Of a stretch of DNA of 64,000 bases, positions 8,375 through 14,255 are shown one piece after another. The stretch comes from an uncultured Gemmiger sp. (GTDB lineage Bacteria > Bacillota > Clostridia > Oscillospirales > Ruminococcaceae), in NCBI GenBank assembly GCA_934502625.1, contig CAKSUQ010000012.1, positions 1 through 64,000 on the forward strand. The letters run 5' to 3'. Within the stretch, counting starts at the first letter, position 1. Each line of letters starts with the position of its first letter. Below the pieces are notes generated by a model that saw nothing but the letters and a program-made list of their open reading frames with translations, had not been told where the DNA came from and ran no database searches. The position numbers and the translations under genes are program-made.

Positions 8375-10144
8375 TTATACCAACTTATACAGCCGCGCGC
8401 TGTACGGGGGCAGCGTCAAGCTCAGCTCACCGTCACACGCCTTACCAACCGCGCGCTTCGGCTTCTCGGTCTTGCCGCCGAAGCACCGCCAATCGGTGTC
8501 CAAAAGCAGCGTCAGCTTGCCCGCGCGGGGCAGGGTCAGTGTGTAGCCGGCCAGCTCTGTATCGCCAAAGTTGAACGCCGCCAGCACCGCGCCGTCGTTG
8601 CCGTCGCGCCAGATGGCGCAGGCGTCCAGCTCCGGGTGGGCGCAGTCGAGCCACTGGAACGCCGCCGGGTCGTACTCGCGGCTCCAGAACGCCTCGTTGC
8701 CGCAGTAGGCTTCGTTCAGCGCCTTGCGGTAGCGGTGGAAGTCGTCGTGGTTCGGGTACTGCAGCACCATCCAGTCCTGCTCGCGGCTCTCGTCAAATTC
8801 ACGCAGCTGCGCAAATTCGTTGCCCATAAAATCCAGCATCTTGCCGGGGTGGATTGCCATGTACAGGTACAGCGCCCGCGCCTGCGGGAACTTGCCCTCG
8901 TAGTCGCCGTACATCTTCTGCACGATGGTCGCCTTGCCGTGGACATTCTCGTCATGGCTGAACGGCAGAATGTAATGCTCGTTCCACGCGTACATCATCG
9001 AGAAGGTCAGCTTGCCTAAGTTCTCGCGGCGCTCGTCGGGCGTTTTTTTGAAGTAGTCGAGGGTGTCGTTCATCCAGCCCAAGTCCCACTTGTAGTCGAA
9101 CCCAAGGCCGCCGTACTCGACGGGGGCGGTGACCTTCGGGAAGCTGGTGGAGTCCTCGGCAATTAAGATAGCCGTGGGATGGCGCTGCTGGAGCCCCTGA
9201 TTCATGCCCTTCAAAAATTCCAGCGTCGAGCCGTTGACGCCGCGGTTGGGGTCGCCCTGCCAGTAGATCAGGCGGGACACCGCATCCATTCGCAGGCCGT
9301 CGGCGTGGAACACCCGCAGCCAGTAATCGGCGCAGGACTGGATGAAGCAGCGGATCTCGCCGCGAGAGTGCATGAAGTTGCAGCTGCCCCACTCGCTCTG
9401 GCCGACAGCGGCGGCCGGATACTCGTACAGCGGTGTGCCGTCAAACTCCTTCAATCCGTAGGCGTCCACGGCAAAGTGCACAGGCACAAAATCCAAAATG
9501 ACGCCTATCCCATGCTTGTGGCAGGCGTTGACGAAGGCGGCCAGCTCGTCCGGCGTGCCGTAGCGGCTGGTGGGCGCAAAAAAGCCGGTGATCTGGTAGC
9601 CCCAGCTGCCGTCGAAGGGGTGCTCGGCCAGAGGCATCAGCTCAATGTGGGTGAAGCCGTTCTCCTTGCAGTAGGCGGGCAGCAGCTCGGCCAGTTCGGC
9701 GTAGGTATACCAACTGCCGTCCTCCTTCTGCCGCCAGCTCCCCATGTGGACTTCGTAGATATTCAGCGGTTTATCGAAGCATTTTGTGCGTGTCTGCATC
9801 CATTTGTCATCGTCGAAGCACGCCGGGCGGTCGGCCACGATGCTGCGGCCGTCGGGGCGCAGGGTCATCGCCGCGCCGTAGGGGTCGCAGTGGGCAACGC
9901 TCTGCCCGTTTGCGCCGCGCACCCAATACTGGTAAATCATACCTGCATTCACGCCGGGGGCGTCGCACTCCCACACAGCGGATTGGGTGCGGTGCAGATC
10001 AAAGGTGCCGATCTCGGTCTCGACGGCGATATGCTGCGCGGACGGTGCCCACACCGCAAAATGCGTGCCGCCGAAATAGGTATGCGCACCGAAAAATTCA
10101 TACGCATCAAAGGCGTGTCCGGTGTAAAAATCCTGCATGTTCAT
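8375..10144 (-). CDS. glgB: 1,4-alpha-glucan branching enzyme
   Basis: 589 residues, GH13 with an N-terminal CBM48-like module (FFGAHTYFGGTHFAVWAPSA at about 18-37). Catalytic region: DGLRMDAVS holds the nucleophile Asp, IAEDST the acid/base Glu, and SHDENVHG the third acidic position (usually SHDEVVHG). It transfers alpha-1,4-glucan segments to alpha-1,6 branch points in glycogen. It is shorter than the E. coli enzyme (728), as in forms lacking the extra N-terminal module. GGGAG lies 8 bases before the ATG. No other glg genes are adjacent. It is downstream of mgtE but separated from it by a perfect terminator hairpin, so it needs its own promoter. Confidence 0.93.
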   Translation of the reverse strand: MNMQDFYTGHAFDAYEFFGAHTYFGGTHFAVWAPSAQHIAVETEIGTFDLHRTQSAVWECDAPGVNAGMIYQYWVRGANGQSVAHCDPYGAAMTLRPDGRSIVADRPACFDDDKWMQTRTKCFDKPLNIYEVHMGSWRQKEDGSWYTYAELAELLPAYCKENGFTHIELMPLAEHPFDGSWGYQITGFFAPTSRYGTPDELAAFVNACHKHGIGVILDFVPVHFAVDAYGLKEFDGTPLYEYPAAAVGQSEWGSCNFMHSRGEIRCFIQSCADYWLRVFHADGLRMDAVSRLIYWQGDPNRGVNGSTLEFLKGMNQGLQQRHPTAILIAEDSTSFPKVTAPVEYGGLGFDYKWDLGWMNDTLDYFKKTPDERRENLGKLTFSMMYAWNEHYILPFSHDENVHGKATIVQKMYGDYEGKFPQARALYLYMAIHPGKMLDFMGNEFAQLREFDESREQDWMVLQYPNHDDFHRYRKALNEAYCGNEAFWSREYDPAAFQWLDCAHPELDACAIWRDGNDGAVLAAFNFGDTELAGYTLTLPRAGKLTLLLDTDWRCFGGKTEKPKRAVGKACDGELSLTLPPYSARLYKLV

Positions 10145-10177
10145 GATGAACGCTCCCTACCGTTTTTATTGCTAAAA

Positions 10178-10212
10178 AAATTGTACCACACCTTCCCGGT
10201 GTGGTACAATCT
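10178..10212 (-). terminator. Terminator of mgtE
   Basis: ATTGTACCACACC with GGTGTGGTACAAT forms a perfect long stem with a 5-base loop, followed on the minus strand by seven T residues. It lies between mgtE and glgB. Confidence 0.93.
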
Positions 10213-10238
10213 ACAATTTTGAACACGGTGTCTAAAAA

Positions 10239-11603
10239 TCAGATTCTCAGCAGAATCCGCGCGATGTTGAAGTAGACCAGCAGCGTCGTGGTATCGACGA
10301 TGGTCGTGATGAGCGGCGACGCCATGACGGCAGGATCCATCTTCATCTTTTCGGCTACGACAGGCAGCAGGCCGCCGATCAGCTGGGACAGTATCACCGT
10401 GCTGACAAGCGTCAGGCAGACGACGGCAGCCACCGGGGCGGCAATGCCGTCGAGGAAAATCAGCTTGGCAAAGTTGCACAGCGCCAGCGTGCCGCCGCAG
10501 AGGATGGCAATGCGGAACTCGCGCCACAAAATCTTCGGCAGATCGTGGGGCTCGATGTCGCCGACGGCCATACCACGAATAATGGTGGAGGTACTCTGGC
10601 TGCCCGCGTTGCCGCCCGCATCGGTCAGCATCGGGATGTAGGCGGTCAGCACCGTCACGGCGGCAAGGGCGTCCTCGTACCCGCGGATGACCATGCTGGA
10701 GAAGGTCGACGAGATCATCAGGAACAGCAGCCACGGCGCGCGGTTTTTGTACAGCTCCCACATGGACTGTTTAAAATACGGCTTGTCCGACGGGCCGATC
10801 GCGTTCATCTTCGCAATATCTTCGCTGGCCTCGTCCTGCATGATCGAGATAGCGTCGTCGATGGTGACGATACCGACGAGGCGCTTCTCGTTGTCCACAA
10901 CGGGGATCGCCAGATAGCCGTACTTCTCGAACATCTGGGAGACGTCCTCCTGGTCGGTCGTCGTGGTGACGCTCTGGACGTTGTCGTCCATCATGTCGCG
11001 GATCAGCTCGTTGTCCGGGTCTTTCGAGAGGACGAGCGCACGCAGCGAAACGACGCCGATGAGAGTGCGGTCGCGGTCGGTGACATAGCAGTTGTTGATG
11101 GTCTCCTTGTCGAAACCGTTTTTGCGGATGGCCGCCATCGCCTGCGAGACCGTCCAGTCGGGGCGCAGCTCCATCAGCTCGGTCGTCATGACGCCGCCGG
11201 CGGAGTCTTCGGGGTATTTCAGCAGTTCGTTGATCATGCGGCGGGTCGCAGGATCGGCCTGCCCAAGGATACGTTTTACAACGTTGGCGGGCATCTCCTC
11301 GACAAGATCCGTCGCATCGTCGACGAACAGCTCGTCCACGACGGCCTTCAATTCCTTATCGGTCAGGCCGTCAATGAGGTTTTGCTGGGTTTCGGGCGTC
11401 AGCTCGGCAAAAATTTCCGCCGCCAGATCTTTGGGACACAGGCGGAACAGCACAGGGAGCTTCTCTGGCGGGAGATCCTCGAACACGGCGGCCAGATCGG
11501 GCGCGGGCAGGGTGGCCATGACATCCCGCAGGCTCTGGTACTTTTTGGCATCATCCAGATTGGCGAGCATGGCGCGCAGGGTTGCGATCGTGGTGTCGGA
11601 CAT
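10239..11603 (-). CDS. mgtE: Magnesium transporter MgtE
   Basis: 454 residues with MgtE domain order: an N-terminal superhelical domain (about 1-130), two CBS domains (about 135-255, with DNVQSVTTTTDQEDV and IPVVDNEKRLVGIVT), then a five-helix membrane domain (about 285-454) with the pore segment containing TDAGGNAGSQST. It is a homodimeric, Mg2+-gated channel for Mg2+ uptake. AAAAGGAGG precedes the ATG. The gene is monocistronic: its own promoter 245 bp upstream, a long structured 5' leader, and a terminator right after the stop. Confidence 0.96.
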   Translation of the reverse strand: MSDTTIATLRAMLANLDDAKKYQSLRDVMATLPAPDLAAVFEDLPPEKLPVLFRLCPKDLAAEIFAELTPETQQNLIDGLTDKELKAVVDELFVDDATDLVEEMPANVVKRILGQADPATRRMINELLKYPEDSAGGVMTTELMELRPDWTVSQAMAAIRKNGFDKETINNCYVTDRDRTLIGVVSLRALVLSKDPDNELIRDMMDDNVQSVTTTTDQEDVSQMFEKYGYLAIPVVDNEKRLVGIVTIDDAISIMQDEASEDIAKMNAIGPSDKPYFKQSMWELYKNRAPWLLFLMISSTFSSMVIRGYEDALAAVTVLTAYIPMLTDAGGNAGSQSTSTIIRGMAVGDIEPHDLPKILWREFRIAILCGGTLALCNFAKLIFLDGIAAPVAAVVCLTLVSTVILSQLIGGLLPVVAEKMKMDPAVMASPLITTIVDTTTLLVYFNIARILLRI

Positions 11604-11840
11604 AAAAAAGCTGCCTCCTTTTCAGGCGGCAGCCAGACACATTCCGATTTTGAGCAATGCAAAGCAGAGCAACACCGTGCGCCTATTTTTGCGTACAGTT
11701 TGCTTTGGTTTGCCCATTGAAAATATGGTGGCTGCCGTTATTGAAGATACATCGGTACACAGGACTGGGACTGGGAGTATCCATTGTGACAACCACCTCA
11801 CATGTAATTGAATTTTTACCAAACGGCGCTATTCGCACCT
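11604..11840 (-). promoter_or_regulatory. Long structured 5' leader of mgtE
   Basis: About 235 nt of untranslated leader lie between the mapped promoter and mgtE. On the minus strand GGTGGTTG pairs with CAGCCACC (11790-11797 with 11727-11734) and encloses GGATAC/GTATCT, giving a two-step stem. GGCAGC/GCTGCC around 11612-11632 overlaps the ribosome binding site. A possible 31-codon ORF (from about 11718, ending CLAAA) precedes mgtE but lacks a good ribosome binding site. Length and structure suggest cis regulation, perhaps by Mg2+. I cannot fit it to the M-box consensus. Confidence 0.45.
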
Positions 11841-11846
11841 ATAGTT

Positions 11847-11875
11847 AGGATACCATCTTCCCGCGTGTTAGTCAA
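11847..11875 (-). promoter_or_regulatory. Promoter of mgtE
   Basis: On the minus strand: TTGACT, 17 bases, TATCCT. It is the only near-consensus promoter upstream of mgtE. Confidence 0.75.
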
Positions 11876-11907
11876 CGGTAAATTTCGGCATTTGACGAAT
11901 TTTTTCC

Positions 11908-12015
11908 GTGCGTGCCGCCGATCTGCTGCAAGCCTTCCGCGACCCGGCGCTGTCCGCCGTCTGCAATCTCAACATTGGACACGCCGCGCAGAAGATCACC
12001 TTTACAAAAAAATAA
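11908..12015 (+). pseudogene. C-terminal remnant, possibly of an S66-type peptidase
   Basis: A 35-codon open stretch ends in TAA and reads like a protein C-terminus: RAADLLQAFRDPALSAV, then CNLNIGHAAQKITF. The N-L-N-x-GH segment recalls the His-containing end of S66 peptidases (LD-carboxypeptidase/MccF type). An in-frame TGA lies five codons upstream and no start or body exists, so it is a decayed fragment. The family assignment is tentative. Confidence 0.35.
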
Positions 12016-12055
12016 CGCGCACCGTCCCTTTAGCAAGGGGCAGTGCGCGCGGAAG
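12012..12055 (-). terminator. Terminator downstream of the acyltransferase/Ntn locus
   Basis: On the minus strand a GCGCGCACTGCCCC..GGGACGGTGCGCG hairpin is followed by TTATTTTTTT. It directly follows the left copy of the duplicated gene end and is probably the original terminator of the proteasome-fold gene. Confidence 0.8.
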
Positions 12056-12060
12056 CAGGA

Positions 12061-12093
12061 TCACATGACAAGCTGGCGGAAATAGGTCGTGTT
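12061..12093. repeat. Left copy of 33-bp direct repeat (duplicated gene end)
   Basis: It matches 13255-13287 at 31 of 33 positions, starting TCACATGACAAGCTGGCGG. On the minus strand it encodes NTTYFRQLVM-stop, the same C-terminus as the intact gene, but with synonymous ACG ACC in place of ACC ACG. The repeats bracket the acyltransferase gene exactly. Confidence 0.85.
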
Positions 12094-12109
12094 TTCTTTA
12101 CTCATAAAC

Positions 12110-13243
12110 TTACTTTTGCATAAAAATACGCCCAACATGTGGGATAAGGCTCAACCCCCACACAAGTGCGAAAGACACTACGTATATTCCAAAAGAGAAC
12201 ACAACCAGTTTGAGCGCATTCCCCGTTGCTCTCCGCGTCAAAATCATAAGTATTGGTTCATGTACAAGATAAATCCCAAACGAATTTCTCGAAAGTACTG
12301 CTGCCGTGCTTTGTATCCGCCGCGGTATCTTTACCGTGTAGAGAAGCAAGAACACGCAGCACCCTAACAACGGAAGCGTAAAATAGCTATACCATACATT
12401 GTAGGGTGCGCCATGTTCATACATAAAGATTTGCACAAGTGCTGTTCCCACGAAAAGCAAAAATGTGCATCCTACAACTGCCAAACGAAGCACAGGCTTA
12501 ATAAGCCATTGTTTTATCTGTACCCGATAACGAGCTATTACATAGCCAAGCGCAAGATAAAAACCATAGACTCCTCCGCTGTAGCTTAAGTCTGCCTGTG
12601 CGTACACACTCCAATCCGGGCGGTATAATTGCAGCATCATGTTCGCTGCAGGTACTATATACAGGTACACATAGGTAGCAAGCAACAGTCCTGCCAGCAG
12701 CTTGCCCGGTATGCGATGCAAGGCAATCGCCACAAATGGTATAAACAGATAAACGGACAAAATCACGGGCATATACCATGTATGTGGCAGACCCGCATGT
12801 TCCAAAAACAGTGCTCGCAACAGGTATTGTCTCAGATTAAATCCCGTTGCGTTATACCATGTAAGAAAGATACTATACAGTAGTATCCAAATTTCCCACA
12901 CAACAAGTAACGGCAAAAAATTATGCGTGTAAAACCGCTTTATCCGTGTTTCATCATAGGTGCGCGACAAAAGCAAATACCCTGACAGAAGAAAAAACAA
13001 TGGCACCCCCGTCCGTCCGAACGTAAATGCCATAAACATCAGCCACTTTGTTGCGGGAGCTGCCTGTCCAACGAACTCCGCATTCAGTGGAAACAGCGCT
13101 TCCACTGAATGATTCACGACCACACAAAACGCAGCCAATGCACGGATAACATCCAATGCCACTTCCCTGTTTTGCGTTCGGTCCGCCTGATGCTGCAATT
13201 TTTCAGTAGCAAAAATCATCTTTGTAATTCGAACATTTTCCAC
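12110..13243 (-). CDS. Acyltransferase family 3 membrane protein (OatA/WecH-like)
   Basis: 377 residues. The GTG at 13243 is preferred because TGAGG lies 9 bases upstream; an ATG at 13219 is the alternative. The opening EVALDVIRALAAFCVVVNHS is the acyltransferase-3 signature with its conserved His, followed by about ten hydrophobic segments. Such proteins O-acylate (often acetylate) envelope sugars at the membrane. The TGA of the upstream proteasome-fold gene forms part of the ribosome binding site, so the two are coupled. GC content is visibly lower than its neighbours, and 33-bp direct repeats of the upstream gene's 3' end flank it, which indicates insertion. The acceptor is unknown. Confidence 0.88.
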   Translation of the reverse strand: MENVRITKMIFATEKLQHQADRTQNREVALDVIRALAAFCVVVNHSVEALFPLNAEFVGQAAPATKWLMFMAFTFGRTGVPLFFLLSGYLLLSRTYDETRIKRFYTHNFLPLLVVWEIWILLYSIFLTWYNATGFNLRQYLLRALFLEHAGLPHTWYMPVILSVYLFIPFVAIALHRIPGKLLAGLLLATYVYLYIVPAANMMLQLYRPDWSVYAQADLSYSGGVYGFYLALGYVIARYRVQIKQWLIKPVLRLAVVGCTFLLFVGTALVQIFMYEHGAPYNVWYSYFTLPLLGCCVFLLLYTVKIPRRIQSTAAVLSRNSFGIYLVHEPILMILTRRATGNALKLVVFSFGIYVVSFALVWGLSLIPHVGRIFMQK

Positions 13244-13254
13244 GTTCTTTTTCC

Positions 13255-13287
13255 TCACATGACAAGCTGGCGGAAATACGTGGTGTT
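13255..13287. repeat. Right copy of 33-bp direct repeat
   Basis: This is the active 3' end of the proteasome-fold gene and partner of 12061-12093 (24 bp perfect, 31/33 overall). The junction with the acyltransferase cassette falls at the TGA stop codon. Confidence 0.85.
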
Positions 13288-13836
13288 GATGCTCTTGTCT
13301 TGGGCGGCCATCTTGGCGATGCAGCCGTCGAGGGTGTGGGCGACATCGTCGAGGCTGTGCCAATTGGCGGCCTGCGGCTTGACCTCGTTCTCCAGCCACG
13401 GAGCGACGTCGGTGTGGGAGCAGGCGCCCTCGATGAGGTACGCGCCGGGGCGGCCGGCCTGCGTCTGCGGCTCGTAACCGTCGACACTGCCCATCATCGT
13501 CACGACGAACTGCCCCTTGCGGTTGCGGCCGCCCACGATGAGGCGCACGCCGACCGGCTGCACCGAGACAGTCGCGGCTTTCTCGCGCAGAATTTTGACG
13601 ACCTTTTCCAGCGTCAAGTACTGGGTCTGGTACTCGTCGACCGCGTTGATGATCTGCACGGCGGCCAGCGTGTCGCCCGCAAAGCCGACGATGACGTTGC
13701 GGTTGATCTTGCGCACCTTGGGCAGGTCGTTTTTGATGACATGGGGTGTATCGCCGGTGATGGGCTCCTCGACATAGCGGCCATCGCTGACCATCGCGCA
13801 GAAGGCATCGCCGCACACGGCTAAAATCGCACTCAT
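13255..13836 (-). CDS. Proteasome-type (HslV-like) Ntn-hydrolase fold protein, function unknown
   Basis: 193 residues from the ATG at 13836 (AAAGGA upstream and its own promoter; the longer frame has no support). The sequence SAILAVCGDAFCAMVSDGR, then VRKINRNVIVGFAGDT, follows the beta-strand pattern of proteasome beta/HslV subunits, including the VxxGFAG turn. Ser2 would be exposed after Met removal and could act as N-terminal nucleophile. HslV uses Thr or Ser there, but Lys33-type residues cannot be assigned by eye. No hslU ATPase is adjacent. The 3' end is duplicated on the far side of the acyltransferase insertion. Confidence 0.55.
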   Translation of the reverse strand: MSAILAVCGDAFCAMVSDGRYVEEPITGDTPHVIKNDLPKVRKINRNVIVGFAGDTLAAVQIINAVDEYQTQYLTLEKVVKILREKAATVSVQPVGVRLIVGGRNRKGQFVVTMMGSVDGYEPQTQAGRPGAYLIEGACSHTDVAPWLENEVKPQAANWHSLDDVAHTLDGCIAKMAAQDKSINTTYFRQLVM

Positions 13837-13872
13837 AGTTTTTCGTTCCTTTGCATGTATTGTGATACAAGT

Positions 13873-13901
13873 ATTGTAGCACGAATCCGGGCGGGGCGCA
13901 A
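13873..13901 (-). promoter_or_regulatory. Promoter of the proteasome-fold gene
   Basis: On the minus strand: TTGCGC, 17 bases, TACAAT, about 35 bases before the start codon. Confidence 0.65.
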
Positions 13902-13904
13902 TGC

Positions 13905-13933
13905 TTGACACAGGGGAAAAAGCGCGGTATAAT
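13905..13933 (+). promoter_or_regulatory. Consensus promoter driving a short antisense RNA
   Basis: TTGACA, 17 bases, TATAAT on the plus strand: a perfect consensus. No plus-strand gene follows; the transcript runs toward the small minus-strand ORF at 14007-14096. Confidence 0.9.
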
Positions 13934-13939
13934 GATAAC

Positions 13940-14036
13940 AGAAAAGGCACTGCGACAAGCGGTTGACCCTTTCGGTGTTATAGTTAAAAGGTTAACCTAA
14001 TAACCGTCACCGGCCAGGGTGGCGGTCATTGCTTTT
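13940..14036 (+). ncRNA. Putative antisense/antitoxin RNA of a type I TA-like locus
   Basis: This predicted RNA of about 100 nt starts after the consensus promoter and ends at the hairpin ACCGTCACC-ggcca-GGGTGGCGGT followed by CATTGCTTTTTA. It overlaps the last ~30 bases of the small ORF in antisense. It carries CCTTTCGG (13968-13975), which is complementary to CCGAAAGG at the ORF's ribosome binding site (14107-14114). Convergent transcription, a shared terminator and a repeat complementary to the Shine-Dalgarno region match the Fst/par-type plan. Expression is not shown. Confidence 0.6.
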
Positions 14037-14096
14037 TACAACTAGGCTCAATGTAAAGGTCTTGCGACCGATATAGAACGTAAATGTAAATCGCAT
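14007..14096 (-). CDS. 29-residue peptide, candidate type I toxin
   Basis: The ORF starts MRFTFTFYIGRKTFTL and ends SNDRHPGR: a short alternating hydrophobic/aromatic stretch followed by a charged tail. Translation signals are excellent. AAAGGAGGTGAG lies just upstream, but CACCCCC immediately before it can pair with GGAGGTG and mask it. Its own promoter (TTGCAT, 17 bases, TATAAT) lies 85 bases upstream. The leader also carries GCGGTTG and AAGGCACTGC, whose complements lie beyond the stop codon, so the mRNA ends could pair. I do not recognise a named family. Toxin function is inference from the locus plan. Confidence 0.6.
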   Translation of the reverse strand: MRFTFTFYIGRKTFTLSLVVKSNDRHPGR

Positions 14097-14180
14097 GGTC
14101 TCACCTCCTTTCGGGGGTGGAGCCAACCGCCTGCCGTTGTGCAGTGCCTTGCCGCCTGTTGGAAAACAAGCGGCTTTTGT

Positions 14181-14209
14181 ATTATAGCAGGTTTTTCGAC
14201 GATATGCAA
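14181..14209 (-). promoter_or_regulatory. Promoter of the 29-residue peptide mRNA
   Basis: On the minus strand: TTGCAT, 17 bases, TATAAT. The predicted transcript begins near 14174 and has about 78 nt of structured leader before the ATG. Confidence 0.8.
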
Positions 14210-14212
14210 GCA

Positions 14213-14249
14213 AATTGCCCACAGGGATATGCTTTCCCCGTGGGCAATT
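14213..14249 (-). terminator. Terminator of the aconitase-family gene
   Basis: AATTGCCCACGGGG with CCCTGTGGGCAATT forms a strong stem immediately after the stop codon. The sequence after it is only moderately T-rich (TTTGCTTGC). Confidence 0.75.
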
Positions 14250-14255
14250 CCAATT

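Noticed and set aside
11622..11822. 66-codon TTG-start ORF in the mgtE leader
   Set aside because: It begins without a ribosome binding site in the structured leader. An internal 31-codon ORF is mentioned only as a possibility.
11604..11840. M-box (ykoK) riboswitch upstream of mgtE
   Set aside because: Only scattered words (GTGAGG, GGATAC) match. The conserved CTGCTGCC and TGGGTCAACA blocks are missing, so only an unnamed structured leader is claimed.
12110..13882. 590-codon frame fusing the acyltransferase with upstream sequence
   Set aside because: The upstream part is the wrong frame of the proteasome-fold gene. The acyltransferase has its own GTG start with a ribosome binding site.
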